Shown one piece after another: positions 49,087 to 58,029 of a DNA stretch of 64,000 nucleotides. Origin of the DNA: Methylobacterium soli (GTDB lineage: Bacteria; Pseudomonadota; Alphaproteobacteria; Rhizobiales; Beijerinckiaceae); assembly GCF_008806385.1 (NCBI RefSeq), contig NZ_VZZK01000034.1, positions 1 through 64,000 on the forward strand. Direction: 5' to 3'. Made by a program: the position numbers and the translations under genes. Every line of letters begins with the position of its first letter. Position 1 is the first letter of the stretch. The notes under the pieces are model-generated. The model did no database searches and had not been told where the DNA came from. It saw only the letters and a list, made by a program, of their open reading frames with translations.

Positions 49087-49356
49087 ATGCCCTACGACCT
49101 CAGGCGTCCGACCTCCCCCGTGCCGCTGGAGCGCCAGCAGGCGGTCGTGGCCGAAGCCGCGAAGCGCTGGTGGGACTTCTACACCCGCACCAAGGCCGAC
49201 GATCAGATGAAGTGGTTCGACTGCGACATCGCCCTGGCTGAGGGCGGGGCGACGCTCGGACTGCTCGCCGAGCTCTCGAAGCTCACGAGCGACGAGTACG
49301 TCCGCGACCTGCTCGCCCGCGCGATCGAGAAGCACAGTGCAGGGGTCGCGGCATGA
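49087..49356 (+). CDS. hypothetical protein coupled to dnaB
   Basis: 89 residues from ATG 49087 (GCGGAGTAGATCG). RRWWDFYTRTKADDQMKWFD-like aromatic centre and helical end. Its stop overlaps the dnaB ATG, so the product may assist helicase loading; inference from position. Confidence 0.55.
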   Translation: MPYDLRRPTSPVPLERQQAVVAEAAKRWWDFYTRTKADDQMKWFDCDIALAEGGATLGLLAELSKLTSDEYVRDLLARAIEKHSAGVAA

Positions 49357-50852
49357 CCGAGTCCCTCGACTATCCGGACCTCGACGACAACATCGTCCCG
49401 TTCGACGACTATCGCGAGCCCGTGCGTGCCCGCCCGCCCGCCGCCGCGCCGACGGCCCAGCCGATCGCGGACGTCGACACGGAAGCCGGTCTGATCGGCT
49501 GCATCCTGACCCAACCGCACGTTTTTTCGACGGTTCAACACCTGATCGCGGCCGAGCAGTTCTTTGAGCCTGTGCATCAGGTCATGTGGGAGGCGATCGG
49601 CAACGTCTCGGCGGCCGGCGGTACACCGGACCTGCTGAAGGTGAAGCGCGCCCTCGGCTCGCGGATCACGGAGCAGGACCTCGGCGGCAAGACCGTCATG
49701 GCCTACCTCACCAAGATGGCGGTAGAGGGCGCGGTCCCGGCGGCGGCTGAAGAGTACGCGCGGACGGTCCAGCAGCTCTGGCAGATCCGCGCCATCGGCG
49801 AGGCCGCAGCCAAGGCGTCGGACGGTACCGGGTTCGTGCCCGGCTCCTTCCTCGAGCACCTCTACGCTCGCGTCGACCAGGTGCGCGCCTCCTTCGTCGA
49901 CCGGAAGGTGCGCTCGGCCTCGCTGGCGCAAGCCGGCGACGCGCTCATGGCGCGGATCGAGGCCAGCCTGAAGGGTGAGGCACGCGAGCTGCCGCGCTCC
50001 GGCATTGTCGCGCTCGACGAGGAGTTGGGGGGCGGACTCGCGCCCTCCTCGCTCATCACCGGCGGCGCCCGGACCTCGATGGGCAAGTCGGTCTGGGGTG
50101 TCGAGGTGAGCCGGCACGTCGCCCGCGACGGCGCCGCCGCGATCTATCACTCGCTCGAGATGCCATCCGAGCAGGTCGTGGCCCGCCTCGCGGCGAGCCG
50201 CCTGCTCGACCTTGGCCGCGAGATCCCGTTCTCGCGCATCATGAAGCGGCGCGGCGCCACCTCGGACGACGCGAACGCCGTCGCCGGCGCGCTGCATGAC
50301 GTGCGGAACTATCCGCTCACGATCGAGGACGGCGGCGGCCGGACCATCGGCGACATCGCAGCAGCCTCCGACCGGCTCGCGAACGCCTACGCCCGCCGGG
50401 GCATCCCGCTCGGCGTCATCGTCATCGATCACGCGCACATCGTGAGGCCGTCGCGCGCCTTCAAGCGCGAGGACGAGGGCTTCAAGGAAGTCGCCGACGG
50501 GGCGCTCGCGCTCGCCAAGCACCTCGACACCTGTGTGCTGCTGCTCGCCCAGCTCAACCGCGGCACGGAAGGCCGAGACGACAAGCGGCCGAGCCTCGCG
50601 GACCTCCGCGGCGCCGGCGCATTCGAGGAGGATTCGGACGCGGTGATCTTCCTTTACCGGCCGGCCTACTACCTCGAGCGCTCGGCCGCCTTCCGCAACG
50701 GCGAGCCCGCCGCGCTCGATGAGCACCGCGCCTGCCGGCACGAGCTCGAATTCATCATCGACAAGAATCGGGCCGGCCGCTCGAACCAAGTGGTTCGCGC
50801 GTGGATCGATCCCGGCCTCAACGCCATCCGCAACCTTCAGTTCGGGGCCTAG
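49353..50852 (+). CDS. dnaB: replicative DNA helicase, DnaB family
   Basis: 499 residues. DnaB N-terminal domain at ~40-150 (DTEAGLIGCILTQPHVFSTV), linker, then RecA-type C-terminal domain with Walker A ITGGARTSMGKSVW, Walker B GVIVIDHAHIV and the Gln sensor CVLLLAQLNRG. A 40-residue acidic/Pro leader is phage-specific. Unwinds at the fork for prophage replication. Flanked by the resolvase operon upstream and the DUF1376 gene 4 bp downstream. Confidence 0.92.
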   Translation: MTESLDYPDLDDNIVPFDDYREPVRARPPAAAPTAQPIADVDTEAGLIGCILTQPHVFSTVQHLIAAEQFFEPVHQVMWEAIGNVSAAGGTPDLLKVKRALGSRITEQDLGGKTVMAYLTKMAVEGAVPAAAEEYARTVQQLWQIRAIGEAAAKASDGTGFVPGSFLEHLYARVDQVRASFVDRKVRSASLAQAGDALMARIEASLKGEARELPRSGIVALDEELGGGLAPSSLITGGARTSMGKSVWGVEVSRHVARDGAAAIYHSLEMPSEQVVARLAASRLLDLGREIPFSRIMKRRGATSDDANAVAGALHDVRNYPLTIEDGGGRTIGDIAAASDRLANAYARRGIPLGVIVIDHAHIVRPSRAFKREDEGFKEVADGALALAKHLDTCVLLLAQLNRGTEGRDDKRPSLADLRGAGAFEEDSDAVIFLYRPAYYLERSAAFRNGEPAALDEHRACRHELEFIIDKNRAGRSNQVVRAWIDPGLNAIRNLQFGA

Positions 50853-50856
50853 CCGC

Positions 50857-52200
50857 ATGTCCGAGCCGCTCGTTCCCCCGCAGGTCGATCTCCGCGACTT
50901 CGCCTTCATGCCGCTCGACGTGTCGCGCCTGCGCGTTTCCGCGATCGTGGACAGCATATCCGGCGAGGAGTTCCGGGCGGCGATCCTGCTCTGGTGCGCC
51001 TCCTGGCATCAGGTGCCGGCCGGCTCGCTGCCGGACGACCCGCGGCAACTCTCGAAGTTCGCGGGCTACGGGCGCGTCGTCGCGGAATGGGAGAAGGTTG
51101 CCGAGGGTGCGTTATACGGCTGGGTGAAGTGCTCCGACGGCCGCTGGTACCACCCTGTGATCGCCGAGAAGGCTATCGAGGCCTGGGAGAAGAAGAGCGA
51201 GTACACCGAGCGTAGTGCCGCTCGGACAGAGCGTGCGAAAGCAGCAGCTGAAGCCAAGTGGGGCGAGCGCGAGCCAACGGCTGCGCAAACGCGATCGCAG
51301 CGCCTGGCTGAGGCGCGGGAGCGTGGCAAGCACACGAATGAGGAGTGGCAGGTCCTGCTCGCGCTCTTCGACAATGCCTGCGTGCGTTGCTCTGCGTCCG
51401 ACAAGGTGGTGAAGGATCACATCACGCCGATTTACCAGGGCGGCTCCGACGCGATCGAGAACCTTCAGCCGCTCTGCCCGTCCTGCAACTCTTCGAAGGG
51501 ACCGGATCGCACCGACCATCGAAGCAAGGCCTTCCCAAATTGGCGAGAGTCCTTCGATAAGGAAATGTCGTTGCGAGCGCCTGCTGAAACGCCTGCTAAA
51601 AGAGGAGAAATGCCTGCCGCGCGCCTGCTGAAAGGGACAGGGACAGGTAATAGACCAGACAAGGAAACGCTGCGCATCGCGGCGCGCGAGCCGAGGGATC
51701 GGGTTCCGGACGACATCGAGATCTGGGCTCGGAACCTCGTGCCGGGAGACCAGCCCGTTTCCGTGGTCGCCGACGTGACCCCGATCCGGGCGCTCCTCCG
51801 GGAGCCTGGCATCACCCAGCCCGACGTCGAGGCGGGAATCGCCGCGTTCCTGGCGAAATCCCGGAAGCGGGCGATGAACTGGGACGACTTCGAGCGCTGG
51901 ATTCGCACCGCCGCGAAGGAGCGGATCGCCGGCACGCCTCGAGCCCGGCCCGGGGCTCGCGGCGAGCTGCCGGCCGCGATCCGCGCTCCGGACCCGGAGA
52001 AGATCCGGCGCGGCCTGTTCATCCTGGCCTGCGAGCATTTTCGTGGACGTTGGTCGGATGGCTGGTCGAACATGACCCGGCCGGGCCACCCCGACTGCAC
52101 AACGCCCGAGGACATCATCGAGGAGGCGCGGCTCGCGGTTGAGCTCGAACGCAACACTGACCTGCAACGCGCCGAGCGCCAGTACGCCTACGCCAGCTAA
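50857..52200 (+). CDS. DUF1376 replication-type protein with internal HNH endonuclease domain
   Basis: 447 residues from ATG 50857. Residues ~10-110 are a DUF1376 domain (DFAFMPLDVSRLRVSAIVDS; YGRVVAEWEKVAEGALYGWV), common in phage replication-initiator-like proteins. Residues ~175-215 are an HNH motif: CVRCSASDKVVKDHITPIYQ then LQPLCPSCNSSKG, with the zinc Cys pairs and DHI/N residues intact. The C-terminal half (ATPRARPGARGELPAAIRAP-like linkers, DDIEIWARNLVPGDQPVSVV) is the usual downstream domain of such proteins. The HNH appears inserted between them, as a homing-type nuclease might be. Possible alternative: a nicking replication protein. Confidence 0.8.
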   Translation: MSEPLVPPQVDLRDFAFMPLDVSRLRVSAIVDSISGEEFRAAILLWCASWHQVPAGSLPDDPRQLSKFAGYGRVVAEWEKVAEGALYGWVKCSDGRWYHPVIAEKAIEAWEKKSEYTERSAARTERAKAAAEAKWGEREPTAAQTRSQRLAEARERGKHTNEEWQVLLALFDNACVRCSASDKVVKDHITPIYQGGSDAIENLQPLCPSCNSSKGPDRTDHRSKAFPNWRESFDKEMSLRAPAETPAKRGEMPAARLLKGTGTGNRPDKETLRIAAREPRDRVPDDIEIWARNLVPGDQPVSVVADVTPIRALLREPGITQPDVEAGIAAFLAKSRKRAMNWDDFERWIRTAAKERIAGTPRARPGARGELPAAIRAPDPEKIRRGLFILACEHFRGRWSDGWSNMTRPGHPDCTTPEDIIEEARLAVELERNTDLQRAERQYAYAS

Positions 52201-52217
52201 CCCTAGGAGAACTCACC

Positions 52218-52640
52218 ATGGACCACGCCGAGACCATCGAACACACCGTCGAGATCGTCTGCTCGTACGTCGCCAACAACCCTGTGCCAGCCGGCGAGCT
52301 TCCGAAGCTCATCCAGGGCGTCTACGGGGCCTTTGTGGGCCTGACACAGCCCCAGGCGCCTGCCGGGGCCTCCGAGGCCGCCGTGGAGCCTGCCACGGCC
52401 TCGCAGATCCGCAAATCGATCACGCCCGACGCGCTGATCAGCTTCCTCGACGGCAAGCCCTACAAGACGCTGAAGCGGCACCTGACGAAGCACGGGCTGA
52501 CGCCGGAGGGCTACCGGGCGCGCTTCGGCCTGCCCGCGGACTATCCGATGACGTGCCCGAACTACTCGGCGCAGCGGTCCGCACTGGCGAAGAGCCTCGG
52601 TCTCGGCACGCTGGGCAACCTGCACCAGGCCGCGGAGTGA
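52218..52640 (+). CDS. MucR/Ros-family regulator, canonical length
   Basis: 140 residues; MucR domain ASQIRKSITPDALISFLDGK then YKTLKRHLTKHGLTPEGYRA and RFGLPADYPMTCPNYSAQR. Again no zinc cysteines in the SFLD position. N-terminal ~60 residues match the usual oligomerisation segment (TIEHTVEIVCSYVANNPVPA). GGAGAACTCACC precedes ATG. A third copy in this window, here within the prophage-like region. Confidence 0.88.
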   Translation: MDHAETIEHTVEIVCSYVANNPVPAGELPKLIQGVYGAFVGLTQPQAPAGASEAAVEPATASQIRKSITPDALISFLDGKPYKTLKRHLTKHGLTPEGYRARFGLPADYPMTCPNYSAQRSALAKSLGLGTLGNLHQAAE

Positions 52641-52645
52641 GAGCG

Positions 52646-52798
52646 ATGGAACAGGCTCTTACCCCCGTCCAGCCGCTCGGCAACGCCGCCGCCGCGCTAG
52701 CCTCCGCGGTATCCACTTTCGTCGTTGCCCTGGGTGCTCTCGTGCTGAGGCTCCTCGTATTCCTGGTTGTCGAACGCGCCCATGTCCCCCGGCTCTGA
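52646..52798 (+). CDS. 50-residue membrane protein, tentative
   Basis: AAAALASAVSTFVVALGALV then LRLLVFLVVERAHVPRL. Overlaps an opposing frame at 52697-52918 which has a better ribosome site, so only one may be real. Confidence 0.35.
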   Translation: MEQALTPVQPLGNAAAALASAVSTFVVALGALVLRLLVFLVVERAHVPRL

Positions 52799-52918
52799 CT
52801 CGCCCGGCGAGTTCGGGCCCTGCGGACGTTTCGCTACGCTGCCCGAAGGATATGGCCGAGCACCAGAAGGAGCCTCGGCGATCACCTCCTGCGGTGTTTT
52901 CGGGTCGACACTGCTCAC
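52697..52918 (-). CDS. small acidic hypothetical protein
   Basis: 73 residues from GTG 52918 (AGGAGCTTGTC ahead). Hydrophilic, Pro/Gly/Glu-rich (PKTPQEVIAEAPSGARPYPS; MGAFDNQEYEEPQHESTQ). No domain recognised. Confidence 0.45.
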   Translation of the reverse strand: MSSVDPKTPQEVIAEAPSGARPYPSGSVAKRPQGPNSPGESEPGDMGAFDNQEYEEPQHESTQGNDESGYRGG

Positions 52919-53024
52919 GACAAGCTCCTGATCAGTTGACTTGTGATCGGGACAAGGGAGCGCACCCGACTCGGTTCCGCCGTGGCTGCGATGGGGCTCT
53001 CACGCTGAGAAAGTTGAACCGCTA

Positions 53025-53681
53025 GTGCTGACCTACGCCATTGGTGACATCCACGGCTGCCTCAATCATCTGCGCGTGCTGCTCGATAAGATCGAGGAGC
53101 ACCGCGCCGGCCGCGCGCGGAAGCTCGTGTTCCTGGGCGACTACATCGATCGCGGGCCCGATAGCGCAGGGGTCATCGCGCTCGTTCGGAAGGTGCAGGA
53201 GCGCGAGCCAGGGAACGTGGTCTGCCTCATGGGTAACCACGAGGACCTGATGCTCCACGCCCACTATGTGCCAGGGCTCAGGTACAACTGGCTGATGAAC
53301 GGCGGCAGCGCGGCACTCCGCTCCTTCGGCATCGCCAGCCCTGAGGATCTACCCAGTGACGTCGTCCGCTGGGTCAAAGACCTGCCGACCTTCCATGAGG
53401 ATGGGCAGCGCTTCTATGTGCACGCCGGTTTCCGGCCCGGTATGGCTACGCCCGACCCAGACGAACACACTCGGCTCTGGATCCGGGAGCCATTCCTGTC
53501 CGAGCAGCACGACTTCGGGAAATATGTGATTCACGGCCATACGCCCTTGCACGCTGGCGAGCCTGAGGTCCACCCGTACCGCACGAACCTCGACACTGCC
53601 TGCGTCTATGGCGGCGCGCTGACTGCCGGTGTATTCACGGATGAGCGCGGGCCGGCCATCCAGTTTCTCCAGGTCGAGTAG
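53025..53681 (+). CDS. PPP-family serine/threonine protein phosphatase
   Basis: 218 residues from GTG 53025. The three PPP motifs are intact: AIGDIHGCLNHL, VFLGDYIDRGPDSAGV, VCLMGNHEDLM, with metal ligands Asp/His/Asp/Asn/His; a C-terminal YVIHGHTPLHAGEPEV supplies a further His. Phage-encoded members (lambda NinI type) are known. May act on host phosphoproteins or Ap4A. Confidence 0.92.
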   Translation: MLTYAIGDIHGCLNHLRVLLDKIEEHRAGRARKLVFLGDYIDRGPDSAGVIALVRKVQEREPGNVVCLMGNHEDLMLHAHYVPGLRYNWLMNGGSAALRSFGIASPEDLPSDVVRWVKDLPTFHEDGQRFYVHAGFRPGMATPDPDEHTRLWIREPFLSEQHDFGKYVIHGHTPLHAGEPEVHPYRTNLDTACVYGGALTAGVFTDERGPAIQFLQVE

Positions 53682-53683
53682 CC

Positions 53684-54073
53684 TTGCCGAACCGCATCGA
53701 AGGACCCGACCCGCCGGTTAGCCCCAGCGGTAGAACGCCAACCTTCGACGCACGTCTCGTTGAGCGCTGGACCGTGATCGCGTGGAGGGCTGATCGTCTC
53801 GTCAAGTTCGAGGGCAACCACACCACCGTCGGCAGCGCATTGAATTGGCCAGATCAGTACCTGCCGGTCTCACACCAGATGCGCGGGCAGGCTCGCACCT
53901 TCCTCCTGATGTGGGCATGGTGCGAGGCCGGCAACGACACCTGGCGGGGCTACTGCAAGAAGCGGGGCTGGTCTCGCTCGACCGCTGATCGCTGGCGCAA
54001 GTGGGCCGCCGAGCTGATCGCCAACGGCATAAACGAGGCGATCATAGCAGCGGCGCAGCAACGGGCAACGTAG
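53684..54073 (+). CDS. DUF6362-like phage protein
   Basis: 129 residues from TTG 53684, 2 bp after the phosphatase. The C-terminal part MWAWCEAGNDTWRGYCKKRG then WSRSTADRWRKWAAELIANG resembles DUF6362, a helix-turn-helix-like domain near phage late-control genes. A second, partial copy lies 655 bp downstream. Function unknown; antitermination-type role would be inference. Confidence 0.65.
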   Translation: MPNRIEGPDPPVSPSGRTPTFDARLVERWTVIAWRADRLVKFEGNHTTVGSALNWPDQYLPVSHQMRGQARTFLLMWAWCEAGNDTWRGYCKKRGWSRSTADRWRKWAAELIANGINEAIIAAAQQRAT

Positions 54074-54542
54074 TCCGGCTGGAAGGTGTTCTGTCACGCC
54101 TCCAGAGCGATTCCCGGTGCACGAGTATCAAGCGTCTTCTGCCAACCGCCAGCGGTTCTACCAGAAGATATGATCGCCTATTTGTGCTGCCTCCCATGCA
54201 ATCACAGCCGACCACCCTAGAACGCTAAGACCGAGCAAGCCGATATCTGTGAATCTGCTTGAGACCGCAGGGAATTCGAGCGTAGATTTACTGGAAATCA
54301 CTGAAAAAGTCGAGGCTTTTGGCGACACTGCATTTCCCCCGCAGAGTTTTCTTGCATCCTGCTTTCCGTGCATTACCCCCATTCAGGCTCACCGCGTAAC
54401 GCTCAAATGTTAATCCTACGTAGTATTTTCACTTAATACACCTTTAGGACTATAGGACATTGCAGCGACCAGATCGAGGAAACATTGGTTCGGAACAGCG
54501 AAGCTTACTGTTAGGCTTCACATTTGCGTCCTGAGGATTGCG
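54074..54542. other. AT-rich intergenic region between repeat copies
   Basis: No supported gene. A leftward 74-codon frame (54158-54382) has a hydrophobic C-terminus but poor start context. The lower GC suggests foreign DNA inserted between the two copies. Confidence 0.35.
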
Positions 54543-54728
54543 ATGCGCTTCCTTCCGACCGCCATTTGCGCTTGGTGCGAGGCCGGCAACGACACCTGGC
54601 GAGGCTACTGCAAGAAGCGGGGCTGGTCCCGCTCGACCGCTGATCGCTGGCGCAAGTGGGCCGCCGAGCTGATCGCGAAGGGGATCAACGAAGCCATCGA
54701 AGCCGCGGCACAGCGTCGGACTGCCTGA
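54543..54728 (+). pseudogene. partial duplicate of the DUF6362-like gene
   Basis: The first ~10 codons are unrelated (RFLPTAICA). From about 54573 the DNA repeats 53918 onward with few changes for ~140 bp (CEAGNDTWRGYCKKRGWSRS, then TADRWRKWAAELIAKGI). Lacks the first ~75 residues of the parent gene, so probably non-functional. Confidence 0.6.
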
Positions 54729-54772
54729 CGGAAGGGCCCCGTCAGCGACCGCCTAGGGGATCAAATGTGACA

Positions 54773-55966
54773 TCACTCGGTATAAGTCTCACCGCCGTCC
54801 GGCGTCGCCTTGTGGAAGAGGATGAACGCCAGAGGGTTACCGGGCTCGGACATCGCGTCGCTACGCTGGCCCGTAACCTCCCCGGCCACGCTGCTTGTAT
54901 ATTCCGCAACCACTTCGCCGAAAGTGTTGCGCTGGATGGCCACTTTCTGCCCGGCTTCGACCTTGTCATTGAGCTTGACCAGATGCTCGACGAGCCCTCC
55001 CTGGGTTGCAAGGATCGGAAGCGCACTGTTGCCGATGAAGACACCCACGTCTTTCCCTGTGCGCCCCAGTGGCCCGGCCAGGATGCCGTGATGCTTGAGG
55101 ACATTCATGGTGCCTTCCACGAACAGGGAGATCATCTCGAGGTTCAGGACGCGCGCAGCGCCAATCTCAGGCGTGAAGGCAGGGATGCCCACGTCGACAA
55201 ACGCATTATGCAGGACACCGGGATAGACATGATTGTCGAAGATCTGGCCGACGGGGTAGAGCTCCGCCATCGCCCTGATCTCGGGCACATCCATGCCCGC
55301 GATATTGAAGGCGGTGACATCGAACCCGGTTGTCCCGGTATGGAAGTCGATCGCGAAGTCGGCGTTCGGCCGTAGCAGCCGATTGAACAGAAGCCCGGCG
55401 TGTCGGCTGGGTGCGGTGGCGCCGTTCTCGTTCCCGGGCCACTCTCGATTCATATCGATCAGATCGATGCCTCGGCCCTGGTTGGGCCATCTGCGCTGCA
55501 TGCTTTCCAGAGCCGGGCGGGATACGTCCGTGACCGCCATCACCGTGCCCGACATCTGCGCCGGGTTGAGCTGGTTCATCACGGTCTGGACCGTATGCAC
55601 GGAACTCATCTCGTCGCCATGCACGCCACTGGTCAGGATGCCGCGCTTGCCCGACCTTGCTCCCTTGGCGACCGTAACGGACACATACCAGTGCTGTCCG
55701 GTGGGCATCTCGACGCCCTGAAAATACAGAAGGTGCTTCCGCCCGGGCTCCAGATCGTTGACGTTCAGCGCGCTGACGACCCTTTTCCCCTTGATTGTAT
55801 CACCGGTATAGACCGTTCCTGATGCCGGCCCAGCAGGAGTTGTCGCTGCACCTTGAGCATTCGCGGGACCACCAGCAACGGCGAGGGCAGCTGATGCGCC
55901 AGCCACTGTAATTGAAGCGATCAAGAAGTCGCGGCGATCGAGGCGTTTCTCTGGCCCATTCGACAT
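54773..55966 (-). CDS. Tat-exported succinylglutamate desuccinylase/aspartoacylase-like protein
   Basis: 397 residues. N-terminus KRLDRRDFLIASITVAGASA is a twin-arginine signal. The M14-like zinc peptidase fold shows ILTSGVHGDEMSSVHT (His-x-x-Glu), WPGNENGATAPSR and DFAIDFHTGTTGFDV (third ligand His). C-terminal ~90 residues form a beta-rich tail (LVEHLVKLNDKVEAGQKVAI). Exported hydrolase of an amide-linked substrate, unidentified. Likely chromosomal rather than phage. Confidence 0.88.
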   Translation of the reverse strand: MSNGPEKRLDRRDFLIASITVAGASAALAVAGGPANAQGAATTPAGPASGTVYTGDTIKGKRVVSALNVNDLEPGRKHLLYFQGVEMPTGQHWYVSVTVAKGARSGKRGILTSGVHGDEMSSVHTVQTVMNQLNPAQMSGTVMAVTDVSRPALESMQRRWPNQGRGIDLIDMNREWPGNENGATAPSRHAGLLFNRLLRPNADFAIDFHTGTTGFDVTAFNIAGMDVPEIRAMAELYPVGQIFDNHVYPGVLHNAFVDVGIPAFTPEIGAARVLNLEMISLFVEGTMNVLKHHGILAGPLGRTGKDVGVFIGNSALPILATQGGLVEHLVKLNDKVEAGQKVAIQRNTFGEVVAEYTSSVAGEVTGQRSDAMSEPGNPLAFILFHKATPDGGETYTE

Positions 55967-56149
55967 GACGCAAGTCCTTACCTGTGAAACTCAGGAGCTT
56001 GCGATCTTGCAGGGTCGTTCGGCAAGCTCCGCAGAGCGCGCACACTGATGTCGCCAATTGAGTTTCGCTGTACGGCGAGAATAATCCTTGACACTGGTGC
56101 CAAACGCCCCGGACATCGGAGGGCATATCCCGGTGAACGCATCGGGAAC

Positions 56150-57076
56150 ATGCACAGGGGCACCACCGTGACCGCGTCGGCACGCCACTCCGCGTCCACC
56201 ACCCGCACCGAGACCACGAAGCGTCGCGTCTTCCCGATCGAGGAGGTCCTGCGCTGGGCCATCCGCGACGAGTTGCCGAAGCGCCGGCTCGACCCGTCCA
56301 TCACCCAGGCGCCCTCGCTCCCGAGCGTGCACCCGATGTGGGGCAACGGCCTCTTTACCCGCGTCGATAACTGGTCGCGCGAGCCCGGCATGCCGCTCGC
56401 CCTCGGCGAGTGCCACCCGGACGCCGAGGTGATCGAGGCCGAGATCCGCAACCTCGACGCCGAGGCCCTGGACCTTGCGCCGTATCAGATCGGCCATGGC
56501 CTCGGGCCGCAGTGCGAGGTCGAGCGCATCTCCCGCCTCGTCCGGCGCGACGTCATCGCCTGGCTCATCACCTACGCGAAGAAGGGTGGCCGGCCGGATC
56601 TTGGCGAGCATGTGATGTGCGAGCCGGCTCTCTCCGCGAACGGCAAGGTCACGGTCTGGCGCACGGTCTCCACTCTCTGTGGCACCGACCTCCACGGTAA
56701 GCCGCTGTTCATCACTTCGGACAAGGTCGCCGTCTCGAAGGGCGACGCCCGCGACACCGGGCTGTTCTGTAAGCTCCACTGGACCCGCAATGCTGACGAC
56801 GTCGCTGAGGACCGAGCCAGATACGCGGTTTGGCACGCCGCCCTCGCCCATCTGACCGAACGTCTCTCCGGTCTCAGCAGCGTCGAGGTGAGGGCGCCGA
56901 TCGCGCCCGCCACACCATGGATCTCTCAGCCTACACCGCCTGCGGCTCTGCAGCGCCTGATTCCGGCTAATGACACCGATCTACCGCCAGCCCGTCATCC
57001 CGCGCAGCGCCCGCGTCCTCGGCCGGCATCTGCGGTTCGGCACATTGATCCGGCGACCTATCCCCTCGTTGCCTGA
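56150..57076 (+). CDS. hypothetical protein, Methylobacterium mobile-region type
   Basis: 308 residues from ATG 56150; a longer frame from 56048 has no better start. RRVFPIEEVLRWAIRDELPK and VERISRLVRRDVIAWLITYA, with a cysteine-containing centre (TVSTLCGTDLHGKPLF) and a Pro-rich tail. I recognise no domain. It may mark the true right part of the prophage-like region. Confidence 0.6.
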   Translation: MHRGTTVTASARHSASTTRTETTKRRVFPIEEVLRWAIRDELPKRRLDPSITQAPSLPSVHPMWGNGLFTRVDNWSREPGMPLALGECHPDAEVIEAEIRNLDAEALDLAPYQIGHGLGPQCEVERISRLVRRDVIAWLITYAKKGGRPDLGEHVMCEPALSANGKVTVWRTVSTLCGTDLHGKPLFITSDKVAVSKGDARDTGLFCKLHWTRNADDVAEDRARYAVWHAALAHLTERLSGLSSVEVRAPIAPATPWISQPTPPAALQRLIPANDTDLPPARHPAQRPRPRPASAVRHIDPATYPLVA

Positions 57077-57435
57077 TTAATTCCGAACGAAGGTTTGCTC
57101 GCTGTGCGCGGCTCAGCCTACTCGCAAGGCCTGCCTGTACCCATTGCGGACGTTGAGCCGACCACACAAAGTGAAATCCGCCTGTACGGTCGCGCACCAA
57201 GCGACAGCATTGTGCAACGCACTCAGCGAGTTGCCGGCTGGGTATAATTTCGGACATATGCAATTAAAAAACCAACCTGGGTTGCAAAGCCCTAATATTA
57301 GTCCGTAGCATTCCACTCACCTACTTAGGTGCGCCACGGGAGGCAAAGCAAGTTATTTTGCCGTTTAAGCTCTTTAGGTTTATTATATCCCGCCTTGGCG
57401 CTTGGCCAAAAGAGTAATTACGGGAGAATATAAAA
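57077..57435. other. intergenic promoter region of the phasin gene
   Basis: 359 bp; the last 130 bp are AT-rich. No gene supported. Confidence 0.4.
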
Positions 57436-58029
57436 ATGAGCCTTAACCAGAACACCAGTCATAGCAAGAATGACGAAAAAATCTTAGACGCTGCTATGCA
57501 TAATGCCGACAAAACCGCCGAACAGGGCTCCCGCCTCGTTGACGTTGCGGGCGACAACGTCAGCAAAATGGTTGATCTGCGTGATCAGGCGGCGGAGAAC
57601 ACCAAACGGATTGTGCAGAAGGGTCTTGAGACAGCTTCGCAGCAAGCACGTGACGTCGCGGATCGATTTACGCGCACGCTCGGCTTTTCTGGAGAGGACA
57701 GCGAGCGCTTGGCTCGTCAGTCTAAGCAGAACCTCGAAGCGGTTACACGTTGCGGTACAGTTTTGACGCAAGCCTTTCAGGAATCCTCGCGTCACTGGTT
57801 TGACTTGAGCCGGAAGCAGTGGCAGCGCAATCTAGACGGCCTTAACAAGCTAACCCACGCCAAGTCGGTCCAGGAGTTCACCGCTATCCAGAGCGATCTC
57901 GTCCGAGAGAGCCTGCAGCACGTGATTCAGGACAGCCGCACCATCGCCGAGACAGCAGTCCGAGCGGTCGATGAGGCGAGCAAGACTTTTTCCCAAGTGG
58001 CGCAGCAGAGCCCAGGCCTACCCCGCTGA
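57436..58029 (+). CDS. phasin-family protein
   Basis: 197 residues, almost entirely amphipathic helix (MVDLRDQAAENTKRIVQKGL; ADRFTRTLGFSGEDSERLAR; ESSRHWFDLSRKQWQRNLDG). Matches the phasin domain that coats polyhydroxybutyrate granules and can also act in stress. TACGGGAGAATATAAAA precedes ATG. No PHA synthase gene is next to it. Confidence 0.85.
   Translation: MSLNQNTSHSKNDEKILDAAMHNADKTAEQGSRLVDVAGDNVSKMVDLRDQAAENTKRIVQKGLETASQQARDVADRFTRTLGFSGEDSERLARQSKQNLEAVTRCGTVLTQAFQESSRHWFDLSRKQWQRNLDGLNKLTHAKSVQEFTAIQSDLVRESLQHVIQDSRTIAETAVRAVDEASKTFSQVAQQSPGLPR

Larger units (their letters stand above)
39077..54728. mobile_element. prophage-like region anchored at tRNA-Phe, early module only
   Basis: Integrase directed at tRNA-Phe, excisionase-like gene, recombination genes (YqaJ, ERF), CI/Cro switch, resolvase, DnaB and replication-type genes are all early functions. 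No terminase, portal, capsid or tail gene is visible. I found no second copy of the tRNA-Phe 3' end to the right, so the right boundary is uncertain; phage-type genes may run to about 57.1 kb. Either a remnant prophage, a satellite, or one whose late half lies outside the window. Confidence 0.6.
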
